Shown here piece by piece: positions 45,511 through 55,242 of a DNA stretch of 64,000 nt. The notes below the pieces were generated by a model, which had not been told where the DNA came from, did not search any database, and saw nothing but the letters and a program-made list of their open reading frames with translations. The translations under genes were made by a program, and so were the position numbers. Within the stretch, counting starts at the first letter, position 1, and the number at the start of each line of letters is the position of its first letter. Source of the stretch: Halegenticoccus tardaugens (GTDB lineage: Archaea; Halobacteriota; Halobacteria; Halobacteriales; Haloferacaceae); NCBI RefSeq assembly GCF_004116405.1, contig NZ_SDIC01000001.1:558001-622000 (forward strand). Reading direction: 5' to 3'.

Positions 45511-46166
45511 AGCACTTCCGCGATCCGGAAGAACTCGTCGGGCGCGATTCGGAGGTCGGCGCTCGAATCGGCCGCGTCGCCGTCCGTCCCGCTGCCGTCC
45601 GCCACGCGGACCGTCACGAACCCGGCCCGCCGCGCCGGTTCCACGTCGTCCCGCGCGTCGTCGCCGACGTAGACGTACCGGTCGGCCGGCAGCAGTTCCT
45701 TCGCGGCCGCAAAGAGCGCCGGGTCGGGTTTCATCGCCCCGACCTCGTGAGAGACGAGCACGTCGTCGAACAGGGATTCGAGGCCGTGGACGGCGAGCTT
45801 CGCGCGCTGTACCTCCCCGACGCCGTTCGAGAGCACCCCGAGGGCGTGATCCTCCGACAGCGCCGCGAGCGCGGCCTTCGCGCCAGCGGGGACCGTCGAG
45901 GCGGCGAGTTCCCGTTCAACGAGCGCCTCAGCGAAGACCGCGCCGTCGACGTCGAGATCGTAGGTCGCACAGAAGTCGGCGGCGGCATCGCGGTAGGGGT
46001 CGTCGTCGAACGAGCGGAACCGCTCGAAAAAGGACTCCGTGTAGTAGTCGACGCCGCCGTCCGGGACGGCGACGCCGAGCGACTCGCACGTCGAGGCGAA
46101 CAGCTCCCCATACGAACGCGCGTACCGGACGAGCGTGCCGTCGAGATCGACGTAAATAGTTGCCAC
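45507..46166 (-). CDS. HAD-superfamily hydrolase
   Basis: 219 residues from GTG 46166. Motif I YVDLDGTLVRY, motif II GVLSNGVGEVQ, Lys in HEVGAMKPDPALF and motif IV YVGDDARDDVEPAR. The helical cap insert (residues 15-90) is typical of phosphoglycolate-phosphatase-like subfamily I. Substrate unknown. Confidence 0.93.
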   Translation of the reverse strand: MATIYVDLDGTLVRYARSYGELFASTCESLGVAVPDGGVDYYTESFFERFRSFDDDPYRDAAADFCATYDLDVDGAVFAEALVERELAASTVPAGAKAALAALSEDHALGVLSNGVGEVQRAKLAVHGLESLFDDVLVSHEVGAMKPDPALFAAAKELLPADRYVYVGDDARDDVEPARRAGFVTVRVADGSGTDGDAADSSADLRIAPDEFFRIAEVL

Positions 46167-46228
46167 GCCATCGCGATCGCGTCGGCGGTAAATAAGACCT
46201 ATCGTCGCGCGCCGGCAACTCGCACGGG

Positions 46229-46933
46229 ATGGAACCGGAACCCGAGCTGTACGACGCTCTCGATGGGCAGGTCGCGCTCGTCACCGGCGCGAACCGAGGG
46301 ATCGGGAGAGAGATCGCAACCCGGCTGACCGACCTCGGCGCGACGGTCTACGCGGGCACCCGAAGCGCGTCCAACGACGTTCCAGGCGGTACGCGCTCCG
46401 CGTTGCTCGACGTGACCCAGGAAGGCGACGTCGAGGCGACCGTCGACGGTATCTTCGAAGAGACCGGACGGCTGGACGTCCTCGTCAACAACGCCGGAGT
46501 CGGCGAGTTCGACGATTCGCTGGTCGCCGAGCCGACGACCCGCATCGACCGGACGCTCGCGGTGAACCTCCGCGGACCGATGCTGCTTTGCAAGCACGCC
46601 CTGCCGCTCTTGCTCCAGCGCGAGGGCGGACGCGTCGTCAACGTCTCCTCCGGGATGGGCGCGCTCGCGGAGCCGCAACGCGGCGGGTCGCCCTCGTACC
46701 GCGTCTCGAAGACGGGGCTGAACGGCCTCACGGCGTACCTCCACGGCGAGTACGGCGACCGGGGGCTCCTCGCCAACTCGGTCTGTCCCGGCTGGGTCAG
46801 AACCGACATGGGCGGCGAGAACGCGAGTCGGTCGATCGAGGAGGGGGCCGCGACGCCCGTCTGGCTCTGTCGGTTCGAACCGGGGAGTCCCGCCGGGCTG
46901 TTCTGGCGCGACCGGCGCGTCATCGACTGGTGA
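46229..46933 (+). CDS. Short-chain dehydrogenase/reductase
   Basis: 234 residues. Cofactor motif ALVTGANRGIGREIATRL, NNAG motif VLVNNAGVGEFDD, catalytic Ser in VNVSSGMGA and YRVSKTGLNG (YxxxK). Normal SDR length. Substrate unknown. The acidic start MEPEPELYDALDGQVALVTG is typical of haloarchaeal members. Confidence 0.94.
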   Translation: MEPEPELYDALDGQVALVTGANRGIGREIATRLTDLGATVYAGTRSASNDVPGGTRSALLDVTQEGDVEATVDGIFEETGRLDVLVNNAGVGEFDDSLVAEPTTRIDRTLAVNLRGPMLLCKHALPLLLQREGGRVVNVSSGMGALAEPQRGGSPSYRVSKTGLNGLTAYLHGEYGDRGLLANSVCPGWVRTDMGGENASRSIEEGAATPVWLCRFEPGSPAGLFWRDRRVIDW

Positions 46934-47102
46934 CGCCCGACCCGGCATCGCCTCCCCCCGCCCGAATTTTATATATCAAAACGCGGCCAGACCGTCCGTG
47001 CGTTGACCGCCACCGCGGAGGATGTCGCGGGAGCACGGCACGCCCCTCCGCGTCCGTCGACGATCGTGCCGTCTGTTCGCCAGTATCTCCGTCGGACGAT
47101 CG

Positions 47103-48002
47103 TCACCGCTCGCGGAAGAACTCGACGAGTCGGTCCGCGACCTTCACCGGTTCTTCGTGCTGGACCCAGTGGGTCGCGCCTTCGAACATCGTCAGCCGAC
47201 CGTCGTCGCACAGGTCGACGCTCGTACGCGCCATCGACTTCTTCAGGAACTGATCGCGCGCGCCCCAGAGGACGAGCGTCGGAACCCTCACCCGCTCGGT
47301 GCGCGGCGTCGGGCGCGTTCGAGCGGCACAGCGGTACCAGTTCAGCATTGCGGTGATCGCGCCCGGCTGGTTCCACGCTCCCCGGTAGCGCTCGAAGTCC
47401 GCCTCGGAGAACGTCCCCGGTTCGCTCGTCTCCCGCATCGATCGCACGAGCAGCTCCCAGTCGTGAAAGCGCGAGGCGGCCTCGGGCAGCGCCGGAACCT
47501 GGAAAAAGCCCACGTACCAGCTTCTGAGCCGCTGGCTCCAACTTCGTCGGAGCGTCCGCTGGAACACCGACGGGTGCGGAACGTTCGCCGCGCAGAGCCT
47601 CTCGACTCGCTCCGGGTGATGAAGCGCGACCCACCAGCCGACGGCTGCCCCCCAGTCGTGACCGACGACGATGGCCCTCTCCCTGTCCATCTCGTCGACG
47701 AGTCCGACGACGTCGGCCGCGAGTTCGTCGAGGTGGTACGCCGAAACGTCGCTCGGTTTGTCGCTCAGGTTGTAGCCGCGCTGATCCGGAACGACGACCC
47801 GGTAGCCGGCGTTCGCGAGCGGTCGAATCTGGTCGCACCATCCGTACCAGAACTCCGGAAACCCGTGGAGCAACACGACGAGCGGCCCGTCGTCGGGACC
47901 GGCCTGCACCGCGTGCAGCCGTACGCCGTTCGTCTCGATGCGGACGCTCTCGCCGGGGGCGTCGGTCGGATAGCCGATCGAAGGGTCTGTCTCCGTGGCC
48001 AT
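47103..48002 (-). CDS. Epoxide hydrolase-like alpha/beta hydrolase
   Basis: 299 residues from ATG 48002. HGFP oxyanion motif (VVLLHGFPEFWYGWCDQIRP), nucleophile elbow VVGHDWGAAVGWWV with Asp (not Ser), and His in EGATHWVQHEEP. An Asp nucleophile points to epoxide hydrolase or haloalkane dehalogenase chemistry; the HGFPE motif favours epoxide hydrolase. Follows a small protein gene with only one base between stop and start. Confidence 0.9.
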   Translation of the reverse strand: MATETDPSIGYPTDAPGESVRIETNGVRLHAVQAGPDDGPLVVLLHGFPEFWYGWCDQIRPLANAGYRVVVPDQRGYNLSDKPSDVSAYHLDELAADVVGLVDEMDRERAIVVGHDWGAAVGWWVALHHPERVERLCAANVPHPSVFQRTLRRSWSQRLRSWYVGFFQVPALPEAASRFHDWELLVRSMRETSEPGTFSEADFERYRGAWNQPGAITAMLNWYRCAARTRPTPRTERVRVPTLVLWGARDQFLKKSMARTSVDLCDDGRLTMFEGATHWVQHEEPVKVADRLVEFFRER

Positions 48003-48003
48003 G

Positions 48004-48168
48004 TCACGCGAACGTCGCCGGCGAGTCGGAAATCGAAAGCGTATCGACGCCCCCGTCGGGGAGCGGTTCGTCGTCACGAAGCCCGTTCAGCTTCGGCCGG
48101 ACGACGTCGTCGGACGACGACGACGGATCGGGTTTCGGGAGCCCACGGGCGACGGACGGGGGGTTCAT
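48004..48168 (-). CDS. Leaderless 54-residue protein upstream of the epoxide hydrolase-like gene
   Basis: ATG 48168 lies 23-32 bases from a strong TATA element GATATTTTAC (48191-48200 on the complement), ideal for a leaderless transcript. Codon use is typical of real genes. The sequence is Pro/Ser/Asp-rich (MNPPSVARGLPKPDPSSSSD) with no fold obvious. Stop TGA is followed by one base and the ATG of the hydrolase, so it is probably translationally coupled to it. Confidence 0.55.
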   Translation of the reverse strand: MNPPSVARGLPKPDPSSSSDDVVRPKLNGLRDDEPLPDGGVDTLSISDSPATFA

Positions 48169-48215
48169 ACCGTCGGTACGCATCCTCGAAGTAAAATATC
48201 TGCGCCTCGTGGAGT

Positions 48216-48638
48216 TCACCGTCGACCGCGCGTCGCAGCGGTCATCGACCAGACCGCGACGAGGCCGAGCAAGAGCGCCGGGACCATCGGCAGAACCAGC
48301 ATCGTCGCGAAGAACGACATCCCCAGCTCCGCCGGTGCGGTCGGAACGAGGTAGATGACGCCGGGGATCACCAGAAACGAGAGCACCACGGCGGCGACGA
48401 GAACCCAGCCCGCGCGTCCGAAGCCGGCAGGTTTCGACTCGCTCGACTCGCCCGCGGCGACGGTGCCGGGACGGTGGACGTACCCCCCGTCGTTTCGCTC
48501 GCCCCCCGACGCGTCTTCGCGCGTTTCGTCTTCGAGCGAGCGGAGCACGTCACCGGCGGGTCGCGCTTCCCGACGAGCGAGCTGCTCGCTCCGCTCGTCG
48601 GAGTTGGTCCCGGTCTGCTCGCGTCCCTCAGATCTCAC
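48216..48638 (-). CDS. Two-helix membrane protein
   Basis: 140 residues from GTG 48638, which overlaps the dehydrogenase stop by 11 bases. A long polar, charged N-terminus precedes two helices (GWVLVAAVVLSFLVIPGVIY, FFATMLVLPMVPALLLGLVA). No family recognised. Co-transcribed with the upstream dehydrogenase. Confidence 0.65.
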   Translation of the reverse strand: MRSEGREQTGTNSDERSEQLARREARPAGDVLRSLEDETREDASGGERNDGGYVHRPGTVAAGESSESKPAGFGRAGWVLVAAVVLSFLVIPGVIYLVPTAPAELGMSFFATMLVLPMVPALLLGLVAVWSMTAATRGRR

Positions 48639-49668
48639 TGTCGGGTTTTACCACCACTTTACCAAAGCCCTCTCGGTTCTCGATCATCTCGTGGGCGCGG
48701 GCGGTGTCGCTCATCGGCAGCACCTCCCGGATCCGCGGTTCGAACGTCCCGTCCCACACCAGTTCGAGCACGTCGTCCACCTCGCCCGGCGTCGCCATCG
48801 TCGAACCGATGACCGAAAGCTGATTCCAGAAGATGCGGTTCAGATCCGTCTCCGGTCGACCGCCGGTCGTCGCGCCGCAGGTGACGATCCGGCCGCCTTT
48901 CGCGAGGCTCTTCAGCGAGTCGTGCCACGTCGCCGCGCCGACGTGATCGACCACCACGTCGACGCCGCGTTTGCCCGTCAGCTCCCGGATCCGCGCCGCG
49001 AAGTCGTCGGCCTCGTAATCGATGACGTGGTCGGCGCCGCACTCCTCCGCGTATCGAAGCTTCTCCTCGCTGCTCGCGGTGGCGTACACCTCCGCGCCGA
49101 CGTAGTCGGCGATCTGCACCGCCGCGTGGCCGACGCCGCCCGACGCACCGAGGACGAGCACCGACTCGCCCGGGCCGAGTTCGCCGCGCGTCAGAAGCAT
49201 CCGCCAGGCGGTCTGAAAGACCAGCGACGCCGATCCGGCGATCTCCCAGTCGACGCCGTCGGGAACCGCCACGAGGTTGTCCGCCGGCACCGCCGCCCGT
49301 TCGGCGTGGACGCCCGGCAGGTGTTCGCCGAGGATGCGAAAGCGGGCGCACATGGACGCTTCGCCGTGTCGGCAGAACTCGCACTCGCCGCAGGCGACGC
49401 CCGCCGTCACCGCGACGCGGTCGCCCGGTTCGAACCGAGTCACGTCCTCGCCGACGGTTTCGACCACGCCGGCCCCGTCGCTGCCGGGAACGTGCGGCAT
49501 CTCCAACGTGATGCCCGGTAGTCCCTTCCGGGTCCACACGTCGAGGTGATTCAACGCGCCCGCCTTGACGTCGACGACGACCTCGTCCCGCCCGGGTTCC
49601 GGCTCCGGGTACTCGTCGTAGGTGATGACGCTGCGGTCGCCGTGCTCCGCGAACTGAACTGCCTTCAT
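48628..49668 (-). CDS. Zinc-type alcohol dehydrogenase/quinone reductase family protein
   Basis: 346 residues from ATG 49668. MDR fold with GSDGAGVVETVGEDV, structural zinc Cys cluster AGVACGECEFCRHGEASMCA and cofactor motif VLVLGASGGVGHAAVQIADY. Active-site zinc ligands are less clear. Oxidises or reduces an alcohol or carbonyl; substrate unknown. Confidence 0.92.
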   Translation of the reverse strand: MKAVQFAEHGDRSVITYDEYPEPEPGRDEVVVDVKAGALNHLDVWTRKGLPGITLEMPHVPGSDGAGVVETVGEDVTRFEPGDRVAVTAGVACGECEFCRHGEASMCARFRILGEHLPGVHAERAAVPADNLVAVPDGVDWEIAGSASLVFQTAWRMLLTRGELGPGESVLVLGASGGVGHAAVQIADYVGAEVYATASSEEKLRYAEECGADHVIDYEADDFAARIRELTGKRGVDVVVDHVGAATWHDSLKSLAKGGRIVTCGATTGGRPETDLNRIFWNQLSVIGSTMATPGEVDDVLELVWDGTFEPRIREVLPMSDTARAHEMIENREGFGKVVVKPDSEI

Positions 49669-50066
49669 GCGCCAAGGTGGCACACAGGGGGACAAAACTG
49701 TATGCACCGACGAGAGGTTCGCCGGGATTCGACGAGGGGGTGAGCGCCGACGGGAGATCCTCGCTCGCCCGCGCTACCGCCTCGGTTCGTCGGATCATGG
49801 TGGCTCACACCTCCGCCGAGTCGAGCGCCGATGAGCGCGGCGGGTGCGGCGCGCGGCGACGGACACGACGGACGGCATCGGCGATCGTCTCGTTCGGCGC
49901 TCGGTCCTGCGCGGCGGTAGACCTTTTGCCCGTTCGAGTGACGGGTTCGGAACCGACGGCACCGTCGTTTCGCGCGGTGTCGTCGAGCAGTGTCGATATA
50001 TACGCTCCAGGCGTAGCCCGGCCCGGAAACGCGAACGACTATGTCGAGGCGGCCGTTGCACCCACC
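49669..50066. other. Intergenic region with the phosphate-transporter-like promoter
   Basis: 398 bases between divergent genes. An open frame continues upstream from the transporter but its composition is not protein-like. A TATA element GATATATAC at 49994-50002 sits about 65 bases before the GTG start, implying a short untranslated leader. No other gene seen. Confidence 0.55.
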
Positions 50067-51029
50067 GTGATCTCACCCGTTCTTCTCGGAGCCGCGCTGC
50101 TCATCTCGTTCGCCGTGGCCGCGGTGACCGGCGCGAGCAGCGTGTCCGTCTCCATGGCCCCGGCGATCGGCTCGAACTCGGTCGGCGCGCTTCGCGGGGC
50201 CCTGCTCGTCGGCGTGTTCGGGTTCGCCGGCGCGGTCGCACAGGGCGCGGCGGTTACGCGCGGCGTCGGAACCGAGATCGTGAGCGGCGCGATCACGTTC
50301 GAGATGGGGACCGTCGCGCTGGTCGTCATCGGGCTGTACGTCGGATTGGGAATCGTCGCCGAGCACTCGATTCCGGTGGCCTTCTCGACGTTCGGGGCGG
50401 TCGCCGGCGTCGGATTCGCGGCGGGATACGCCCCGAACGCGGGGTACTGGACCCTCACGCTCGCCTCGTGGATCGGATCGGGCCTCGCAGCCGTCGTGCT
50501 CGCGCTCGGAATCACGCTTCTCATCCGGCGGTACGTCCCGCGCTCGTCCCGGTCCGACCGCGTCATCGACAAGGCGGTGTTGTTCGCCGGCATCGTCTTC
50601 TCCTTCATCGGCGGCGGAAGTCAGGTCGGACTGGCGGTCGGCCCGCTGGTCGGAACGTTCGAAAACCTCGGCGTCGGCATCGTCCCGCTCATCGTGTACG
50701 GGGCGCTCGGCATCCTCGTCGGGTCGTGGGTGAAGAGCCCCGTGATGTTGAACGCGGTCGGCAGACACTACGCCAGCCTCGGCCAGCGAACGTCGCTCGC
50801 GGTCCTCCTGACGGCGATCCCGATGGTTCAGGTGATCGCGAACGTCCTCGGCGTCCCGATCTCGTACAACCACATCATCATAAACAGCATCGCGGGGTGC
50901 GGCATCGCGGGAGCGGGCGCCGGCATCGACGGGCGGAAGTTCGTCGGAACGCTCGCCAGCTGGGTCGCCACGCTGATCGGCTCGACTGCGACCGCGTACC
51001 TGCTCTTCCGCGGGGTGCTCCTCGTCTGA
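50067..51029 (+). CDS. PiT-family (inorganic phosphate transporter-like) permease
   Basis: 320 residues, about ten membrane helices. Two PiT-like repeats: VTGASSVSVSMAPAIGSNSV near the N-terminus and the later SYNHIIINSIAGCGIAGAGA. The usual GANDVANA signature is altered to GASSVSVS, so the transported ion may differ. GTG 50067 chosen because no in-frame ATG is near the hydrophobic start ISPVLLGAALLISFAVAAVT. Confidence 0.8.
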   Translation: MISPVLLGAALLISFAVAAVTGASSVSVSMAPAIGSNSVGALRGALLVGVFGFAGAVAQGAAVTRGVGTEIVSGAITFEMGTVALVVIGLYVGLGIVAEHSIPVAFSTFGAVAGVGFAAGYAPNAGYWTLTLASWIGSGLAAVVLALGITLLIRRYVPRSSRSDRVIDKAVLFAGIVFSFIGGGSQVGLAVGPLVGTFENLGVGIVPLIVYGALGILVGSWVKSPVMLNAVGRHYASLGQRTSLAVLLTAIPMVQVIANVLGVPISYNHIIINSIAGCGIAGAGAGIDGRKFVGTLASWVATLIGSTATAYLLFRGVLLV

Positions 51030-51101
51030 TCGGCGGCGGTCGGCCCGACCGCGGTGCGACGGAGGACGGAACGTTTTGTCCCGTCGGTTCGAACGCCCGC
51101 T

Positions 51102-51761
51102 ATGGGAGACGCGCGAAACGACGAGACCCACGAACGCGACGTATCCGACGGCCGCGGGAACGATCGCGACCGCGACCACACCGCCGACCGTCACGAGCAC
51201 CGACACGACGACCGTCACGAAAACGACCGTCACGGCCGTCACGACCACGACCACGATCACCACCACGACCACGACCTCGACCGAGTCGGCGTCGCGGTCG
51301 TGACCGTCTCCTCGACGCGCTCGATGGAGGACGACTCCGCGGGCGACGCCATCGTCGCGGCGGTCGAGGCCGATGGGAACGACGTGGTCACCCGCGACCT
51401 CGTCAACGACGACTACGACGGCGTCCAGTCGGCGGTGAACGCCCTCGTCGGTCGCGACGACGTCGACGCCGTCGTGACGTCGGGCGGGACGGGCGTGACG
51501 CCGGACGACGTGACCGTCGAGGCGGTTCGGCCGCTCTTCGACAAGGAGTTGCCGGGGTTCGGCGAGCTGTTCCGACGGCTCTCGTACGAGGAGATCGGCA
51601 CGCGCGTCGTCGGCACGCGCGCCGTCGCCGGCGTCGCCGCGGGAGTCCCGGTGTTCTGCCTGCCCGGAAGCGAGAACGCCGCTCGACTCGGCGCAGAGGA
51701 GATCGTCGTCGAAGAAGCGGGACACCTGGCCGGGCTGGCCGGGCGGGCGGACGACGCGTAA
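51102..51761 (+). CDS. moaB: MoaB/MogA molybdenum-cofactor protein with His-rich N-terminus
   Basis: 219 residues from ATG 51102. The C-terminal ~155 form the MoaB/MogA fold ([52 protein letters not shown]), which adenylylates molybdopterin before metal insertion. The first ~60 residues are an extreme His/Asp/Arg tract ([20 protein letters not shown] then [10 protein letters not shown]) likely to bind metal ions. The DNA there is a CAC/GAC repeat. Confidence 0.92.
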   Translation: MGDARNDETHERDVSDGRGNDRDRDHTADRHEHRHDDRHENDRHGRHDHDHDHHHDHDLDRVGVAVVTVSSTRSMEDDSAGDAIVAAVEADGNDVVTRDLVNDDYDGVQSAVNALVGRDDVDAVVTSGGTGVTPDDVTVEAVRPLFDKELPGFGELFRRLSYEEIGTRVVGTRAVAGVAAGVPVFCLPGSENAARLGAEEIVVEEAGHLAGLAGRADDA

Positions 51762-51858
51762 CGCCGTTCCGGGTTTCCCTTCGGCGGGCCGGTCTTCGAT
51801 TCGACACGACGTCTGTCTCGTCCTGACCCTTTAAGCCACCGGACGGTAAGGTGCCGGT

Positions 51859-53622
51859 ATGAGCAAACAGGAGCCCCGGGCCGAAGGGTCCGACTCCGGC
51901 GGAGACGAGCCGTTTGCCGGTACAAAGGACTCTCGACTGCGCAGCGCGGAAGTGACCGAAGGGGCGGAGCGCGCCCCGCACCGGTCGATGTTCCGCGCGA
52001 TGGGGTTCGACGACGAGGACCTCTCCTCGCCGATGGTCGGCGTCGCCAACCCGGCCGCGGACATCACGCCCTGCAACGTCCACCTTGACGACGTCGCGGA
52101 GGCGGCCGTCGACGGGATCGACGCGGCCGGCGGCATGCCGATCGAGTTCGGGACGATCACCATCTCGGACGCCATCTCGATGGGGACGGAGGGGATGAAG
52201 GCGTCGCTCATCTCCCGCGAGGTGATCGCCGACAGCGTCGAACTCGTCGCGTTCGGCGAGCGCATGGACGCGCTCGTCACCGTCGCCGGCTGCGACAAGA
52301 ACCTCCCCGGGATGATGATGGCCGCCGTCAGGACGGACGTGCCGACGGTGTTTCTCTACGGCGGGTCGATCCTCCCCGGCGAGCACGAGGGCCGCGAGGT
52401 GACAGTCCAGAACGTCTTCGAGGGCGTCGGCGCGTACGCCACGGGCGAGATGAGCGCGGACGAACTCGACGACCTCGAACGGCACGCCTGCCCGGGCGCG
52501 GGCTCCTGCGGCGGGATGTTCACCGCGAACACGATGGCGTCGATCGCCGAGGCGATCGGCCTCGCGCCGCTCGGCAGCGCCAGCCCACCGGCCGAGTCCG
52601 AGGAGCGTTACGAGGTCGCCCGCCGCGCCGGCGAGACGGTGCTCGACTGCGTCGAACGCGACCGCAGGCCGTCGGACGTCCTCTCGAAGGAATCCTTCGA
52701 GAACGCGATCGCCCTCCAGGTCGCCACCGGCGGCTCGACGAACGCCGTCCTCCACCTGCTCGCGCTGGCCGCCGAGGCTGGGATCGATCTGTCGATCGAC
52801 GAGTTCGACGAGATCTCCCGCCGCACGCCGAAGATCGCGAACCTCCAGCCCGGCGGCTCGCGGGTGATGGCCGACCTCCACGAGATCGGCGGCGTGCCCG
52901 TCGTGATCCGCCGGCTGGTCGAGGCGGGGCTGTTCCACGGCGGCGCGATGACCGTCACCGGCCGGACGATCGACGCGGAACTGGAGACGCTCGACCTCCC
53001 CGACGACGAGGAGATCGACGTCGACTTCCTCCGGCCGGTCGACGAGCCGTTCCACGAGGAGGGGGCGATCAAGATCCTGAAGGGGAACCTCGCGCCCGAC
53101 GGCGCGGTGTTGAAGGTGACCGGAAGGGACGACCAGCTCCGCCACACCGGACCGGTTCGCGTCTTCGAAGACGAGGAGTCGGCGATGCGGTGGGTGCAGG
53201 AGGGGCACATCTCCGCCGGCGACGTGATCGCGATCCGAAACGAGGGACCGCGCGGCGGCCCCGGCATGCGCGAGATGCTCGGCGTGACCGCCGCCGTCGT
53301 CGGGCAGGGCCACGAGGACGACGTGGCGCTCCTGACCGACGGCCGGTTCTCGGGGGCCACCCGAGGCCCCATGATCGGTCACGTCGCGCCGGAGGGGGCG
53401 GACGGCGGTCCGATCGCACTCTTGGAGGACGGCGACGAGGTCACCGTCGACATCCCGAACCGCCGACTCGACGTCGACCTGTCGGACGACGAACTCGCGG
53501 CCCGCCGCGACGACTGGACGCCGAAGGAGCCGACCTACACGGCCGGCGTGCTGGCGAAGTACGGCCGAGCGTTCGGCTCCGCCGCGAACGGCGCGGTGAC
53601 GAACCCGGGCGCGAAGCGGTGA
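51859..53622 (+). CDS. ilvD: Dihydroxy-acid dehydratase
   Basis: Dehydrates dihydroxy-isovalerate and -methylvalerate in valine/isoleucine synthesis. 587 residues with Fe-S ligand Cys residues in [36 protein letters not shown] and [17 protein letters not shown], and the C-terminal [20 protein letters not shown]. Full length. No other ilv gene adjoins. Confidence 0.97.
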   Translation: MSKQEPRAEGSDSGGDEPFAGTKDSRLRSAEVTEGAERAPHRSMFRAMGFDDEDLSSPMVGVANPAADITPCNVHLDDVAEAAVDGIDAAGGMPIEFGTITISDAISMGTEGMKASLISREVIADSVELVAFGERMDALVTVAGCDKNLPGMMMAAVRTDVPTVFLYGGSILPGEHEGREVTVQNVFEGVGAYATGEMSADELDDLERHACPGAGSCGGMFTANTMASIAEAIGLAPLGSASPPAESEERYEVARRAGETVLDCVERDRRPSDVLSKESFENAIALQVATGGSTNAVLHLLALAAEAGIDLSIDEFDEISRRTPKIANLQPGGSRVMADLHEIGGVPVVIRRLVEAGLFHGGAMTVTGRTIDAELETLDLPDDEEIDVDFLRPVDEPFHEEGAIKILKGNLAPDGAVLKVTGRDDQLRHTGPVRVFEDEESAMRWVQEGHISAGDVIAIRNEGPRGGPGMREMLGVTAAVVGQGHEDDVALLTDGRFSGATRGPMIGHVAPEGADGGPIALLEDGDEVTVDIPNRRLDVDLSDDELAARRDDWTPKEPTYTAGVLAKYGRAFGSAANGAVTNPGAKR

Positions 53623-53670
53623 ACGGTGGAATGGTGCGCGGAAGACGCGCGGGGGGTGCGCGAGCCGTCG

Positions 53671-53835
53671 CTACGGTCGCTGCCACTCGTAGAACAGGTA
53701 CACGAGGCCGAAAAGGAGGAGGCCGACGCCGAGCGTCGACGTCGCCGGTTCGGGAAAGACGATCAGGACGAGCGCGACGAGGATGATGAGCCCGGGACCT
53801 ATTTCGTCCGCGTACTCGGCGAAATCGAGTGCCAT
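53671..53835 (-). CDS. Small two-helix membrane protein, 54 residues
   Basis: From ATG 53835: MALDFAEYADEIGPGLIILV, then ALVLIVFPEPATSTLGVGLL and LFGLVYLFYEWQRP. Two membrane helices joined by a short FPEPATST turn. The compact pattern looks conserved in haloarchaea. Function unknown. Lies downstream of the protoglobin gene on the same strand. Confidence 0.72.
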   Translation of the reverse strand: MALDFAEYADEIGPGLIILVALVLIVFPEPATSTLGVGLLLFGLVYLFYEWQRP

Positions 53836-53915
53836 GTGCGACCACTCGCGCGGCGGGAAGGTAAATCTGCCCGCCGCGCGACGCCGTCCGCGGTTCTTGC
53901 CGGCCCCCGCAGCCC

Positions 53916-54506
53916 TCAGAAGTCGCCGTCCTTCACGTACGGGTAGCTCCAGAGCGTGACCTGCAGCACGATCGACTTGAACCACGCGTCGTACATCGCT
54001 TCCACCGCCGCGTCGTCGTGGTCGCCGTTCGCGAGGAAGTCTTTTACGGTCGCGGTGATCGGGTAGACGAACGCGACGACGTAGCGGTAGTCGATGTGCG
54101 GCACGGCGTCGACCCCGTCGGTCTCGTTTTTCTTCTCCCTGGTGTGTCTGAGCGCGATCTCGTACTGGTAGTCCAGCCAGTCCTGACCGTACGGCGCGTC
54201 GCACGTGTCTCTGATCCACCGGGCGAACCGCGCGCGAACCCGATCGAGGTACTCGTCGATCGGCTCGCCCTCCGGCGTGGAGAAGTACCGCAGGAGAAAG
54301 TCGTGCGATCCGACGAATTCGTACCACAGGTCGAGCACGTCGTCGATCTGTGGTTCGAGCACCTCGCCGGCCGTCCGAAGCGCCGCTTCGTCCTCCTCCG
54401 TGAACATCACGGTCTCCTTGAGTCGCTCGAACTCCTCCATGCTGATCGGCGATTCGGAGACCGACTCCTCGCCGAGGGTGTATCCGGGGATGTCTTCTCG
54501 ACTCAT
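53916..54506 (-). CDS. Protoglobin-domain protein
   Basis: 196 residues, single protoglobin domain. All-helical, with the proximal heme His in YQYEIALRHTREKKN and the family segments EPQIDDVLDLWYEFVGSHDF and HIDYRYVVAFVYPITATVKD. Binds heme and diatomic gases (O2, CO, NO). No fused signalling domain, as in methanogen protoglobins. A role in gas sensing or detoxification is inferred from the family. Confidence 0.92.
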   Translation of the reverse strand: MSREDIPGYTLGEESVSESPISMEEFERLKETVMFTEEDEAALRTAGEVLEPQIDDVLDLWYEFVGSHDFLLRYFSTPEGEPIDEYLDRVRARFARWIRDTCDAPYGQDWLDYQYEIALRHTREKKNETDGVDAVPHIDYRYVVAFVYPITATVKDFLANGDHDDAAVEAMYDAWFKSIVLQVTLWSYPYVKDGDF

Positions 54507-54664
54507 TCGATTCCCTCCCGGTGACGTTCGACGCCGAGATCGGTAAACGCTAGCAAGCGGCCGCGCGCTGGTAATTCAAGCCGCGGAGCACGTCGCGTCG
54601 TCGGTGCACGCGACGACGCGCGCAGAAGAGTTCGTGTCGTCGGCCAATACGCCTCGACGGTCGG

Positions 54665-55096
54665 TTACAACCGCTGTTCGCGGCCGAACAGCGCCCGTTC
54701 GGCGGACAGCTTTCCGGCTCCGCTCAGCACCAGCGAGACCGCGGCGAGAAAGAGCAGGAGCGTGAACTCGACGCCGCCGTCGGACGCGAGAAAGCCGTTC
54801 GGGAGGTGGACGAGCACCGTCGCACAGAGCATGACGACGGCGACGAGCAGCGCGGCGACCTGCGTGAACAGCCCGAGGACGAGAAACGCCCCGCCGAGCG
54901 TCTCGGCGAGCGCGACGAGCCAGGCCAGCACGCCCGGTGCCGGGAGGCCGAGCCCCTGCAGCGACGAGGCGAACCCGCCGACGCCCGTCGCCGCCGGGCC
55001 GACGTCGAGCAGCTTGCCGATGCCGTGGACGAACATGATGCCGCCGAGACCGACCCGAACGACGAGCGGTCCCCAGCCGGGATGTGCCGTTTTCAT
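54665..55096 (-). CDS. DoxX-family membrane protein
   Basis: 143 residues, four helices, with the DoxX pattern VRVGLGGIMFVHGIGKLLDV and VALAETLGGAFLVLGLFTQV. Related to the small subunit of quinone oxidases and to stress-linked membrane proteins. The upstream region is very AT-rich (TTAACAGTATCGTTATACTA) and contains AGTATAACGATACT, a short inverted repeat at 55142-55155. Confidence 0.9.
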   Translation of the reverse strand: MKTAHPGWGPLVVRVGLGGIMFVHGIGKLLDVGPAATGVGGFASSLQGLGLPAPGVLAWLVALAETLGGAFLVLGLFTQVAALLVAVVMLCATVLVHLPNGFLASDGGVEFTLLLFLAAVSLVLSGAGKLSAERALFGREQRL

Positions 55097-55242
55097 CTTT
55101 TCATCGCGCGAGAGAACGTTCTACTCTCTGTTAAGTGTATCTAGTATAACGATACTGTTAAAAATATAAACAGTGGGAACGCGGAACATGGCGCGGACGA
55201 GAGCGCCGACGTCCCCGGGCGGTGGCGATCGCCCGAATCCGT

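Noticed and set aside
54595..54621. GC-rich inverted repeat CGCGTCGTC...GACGACGCG upstream of protoglobin
   Set aside because: Built from the common CGTCG pattern of this genome; likely chance.
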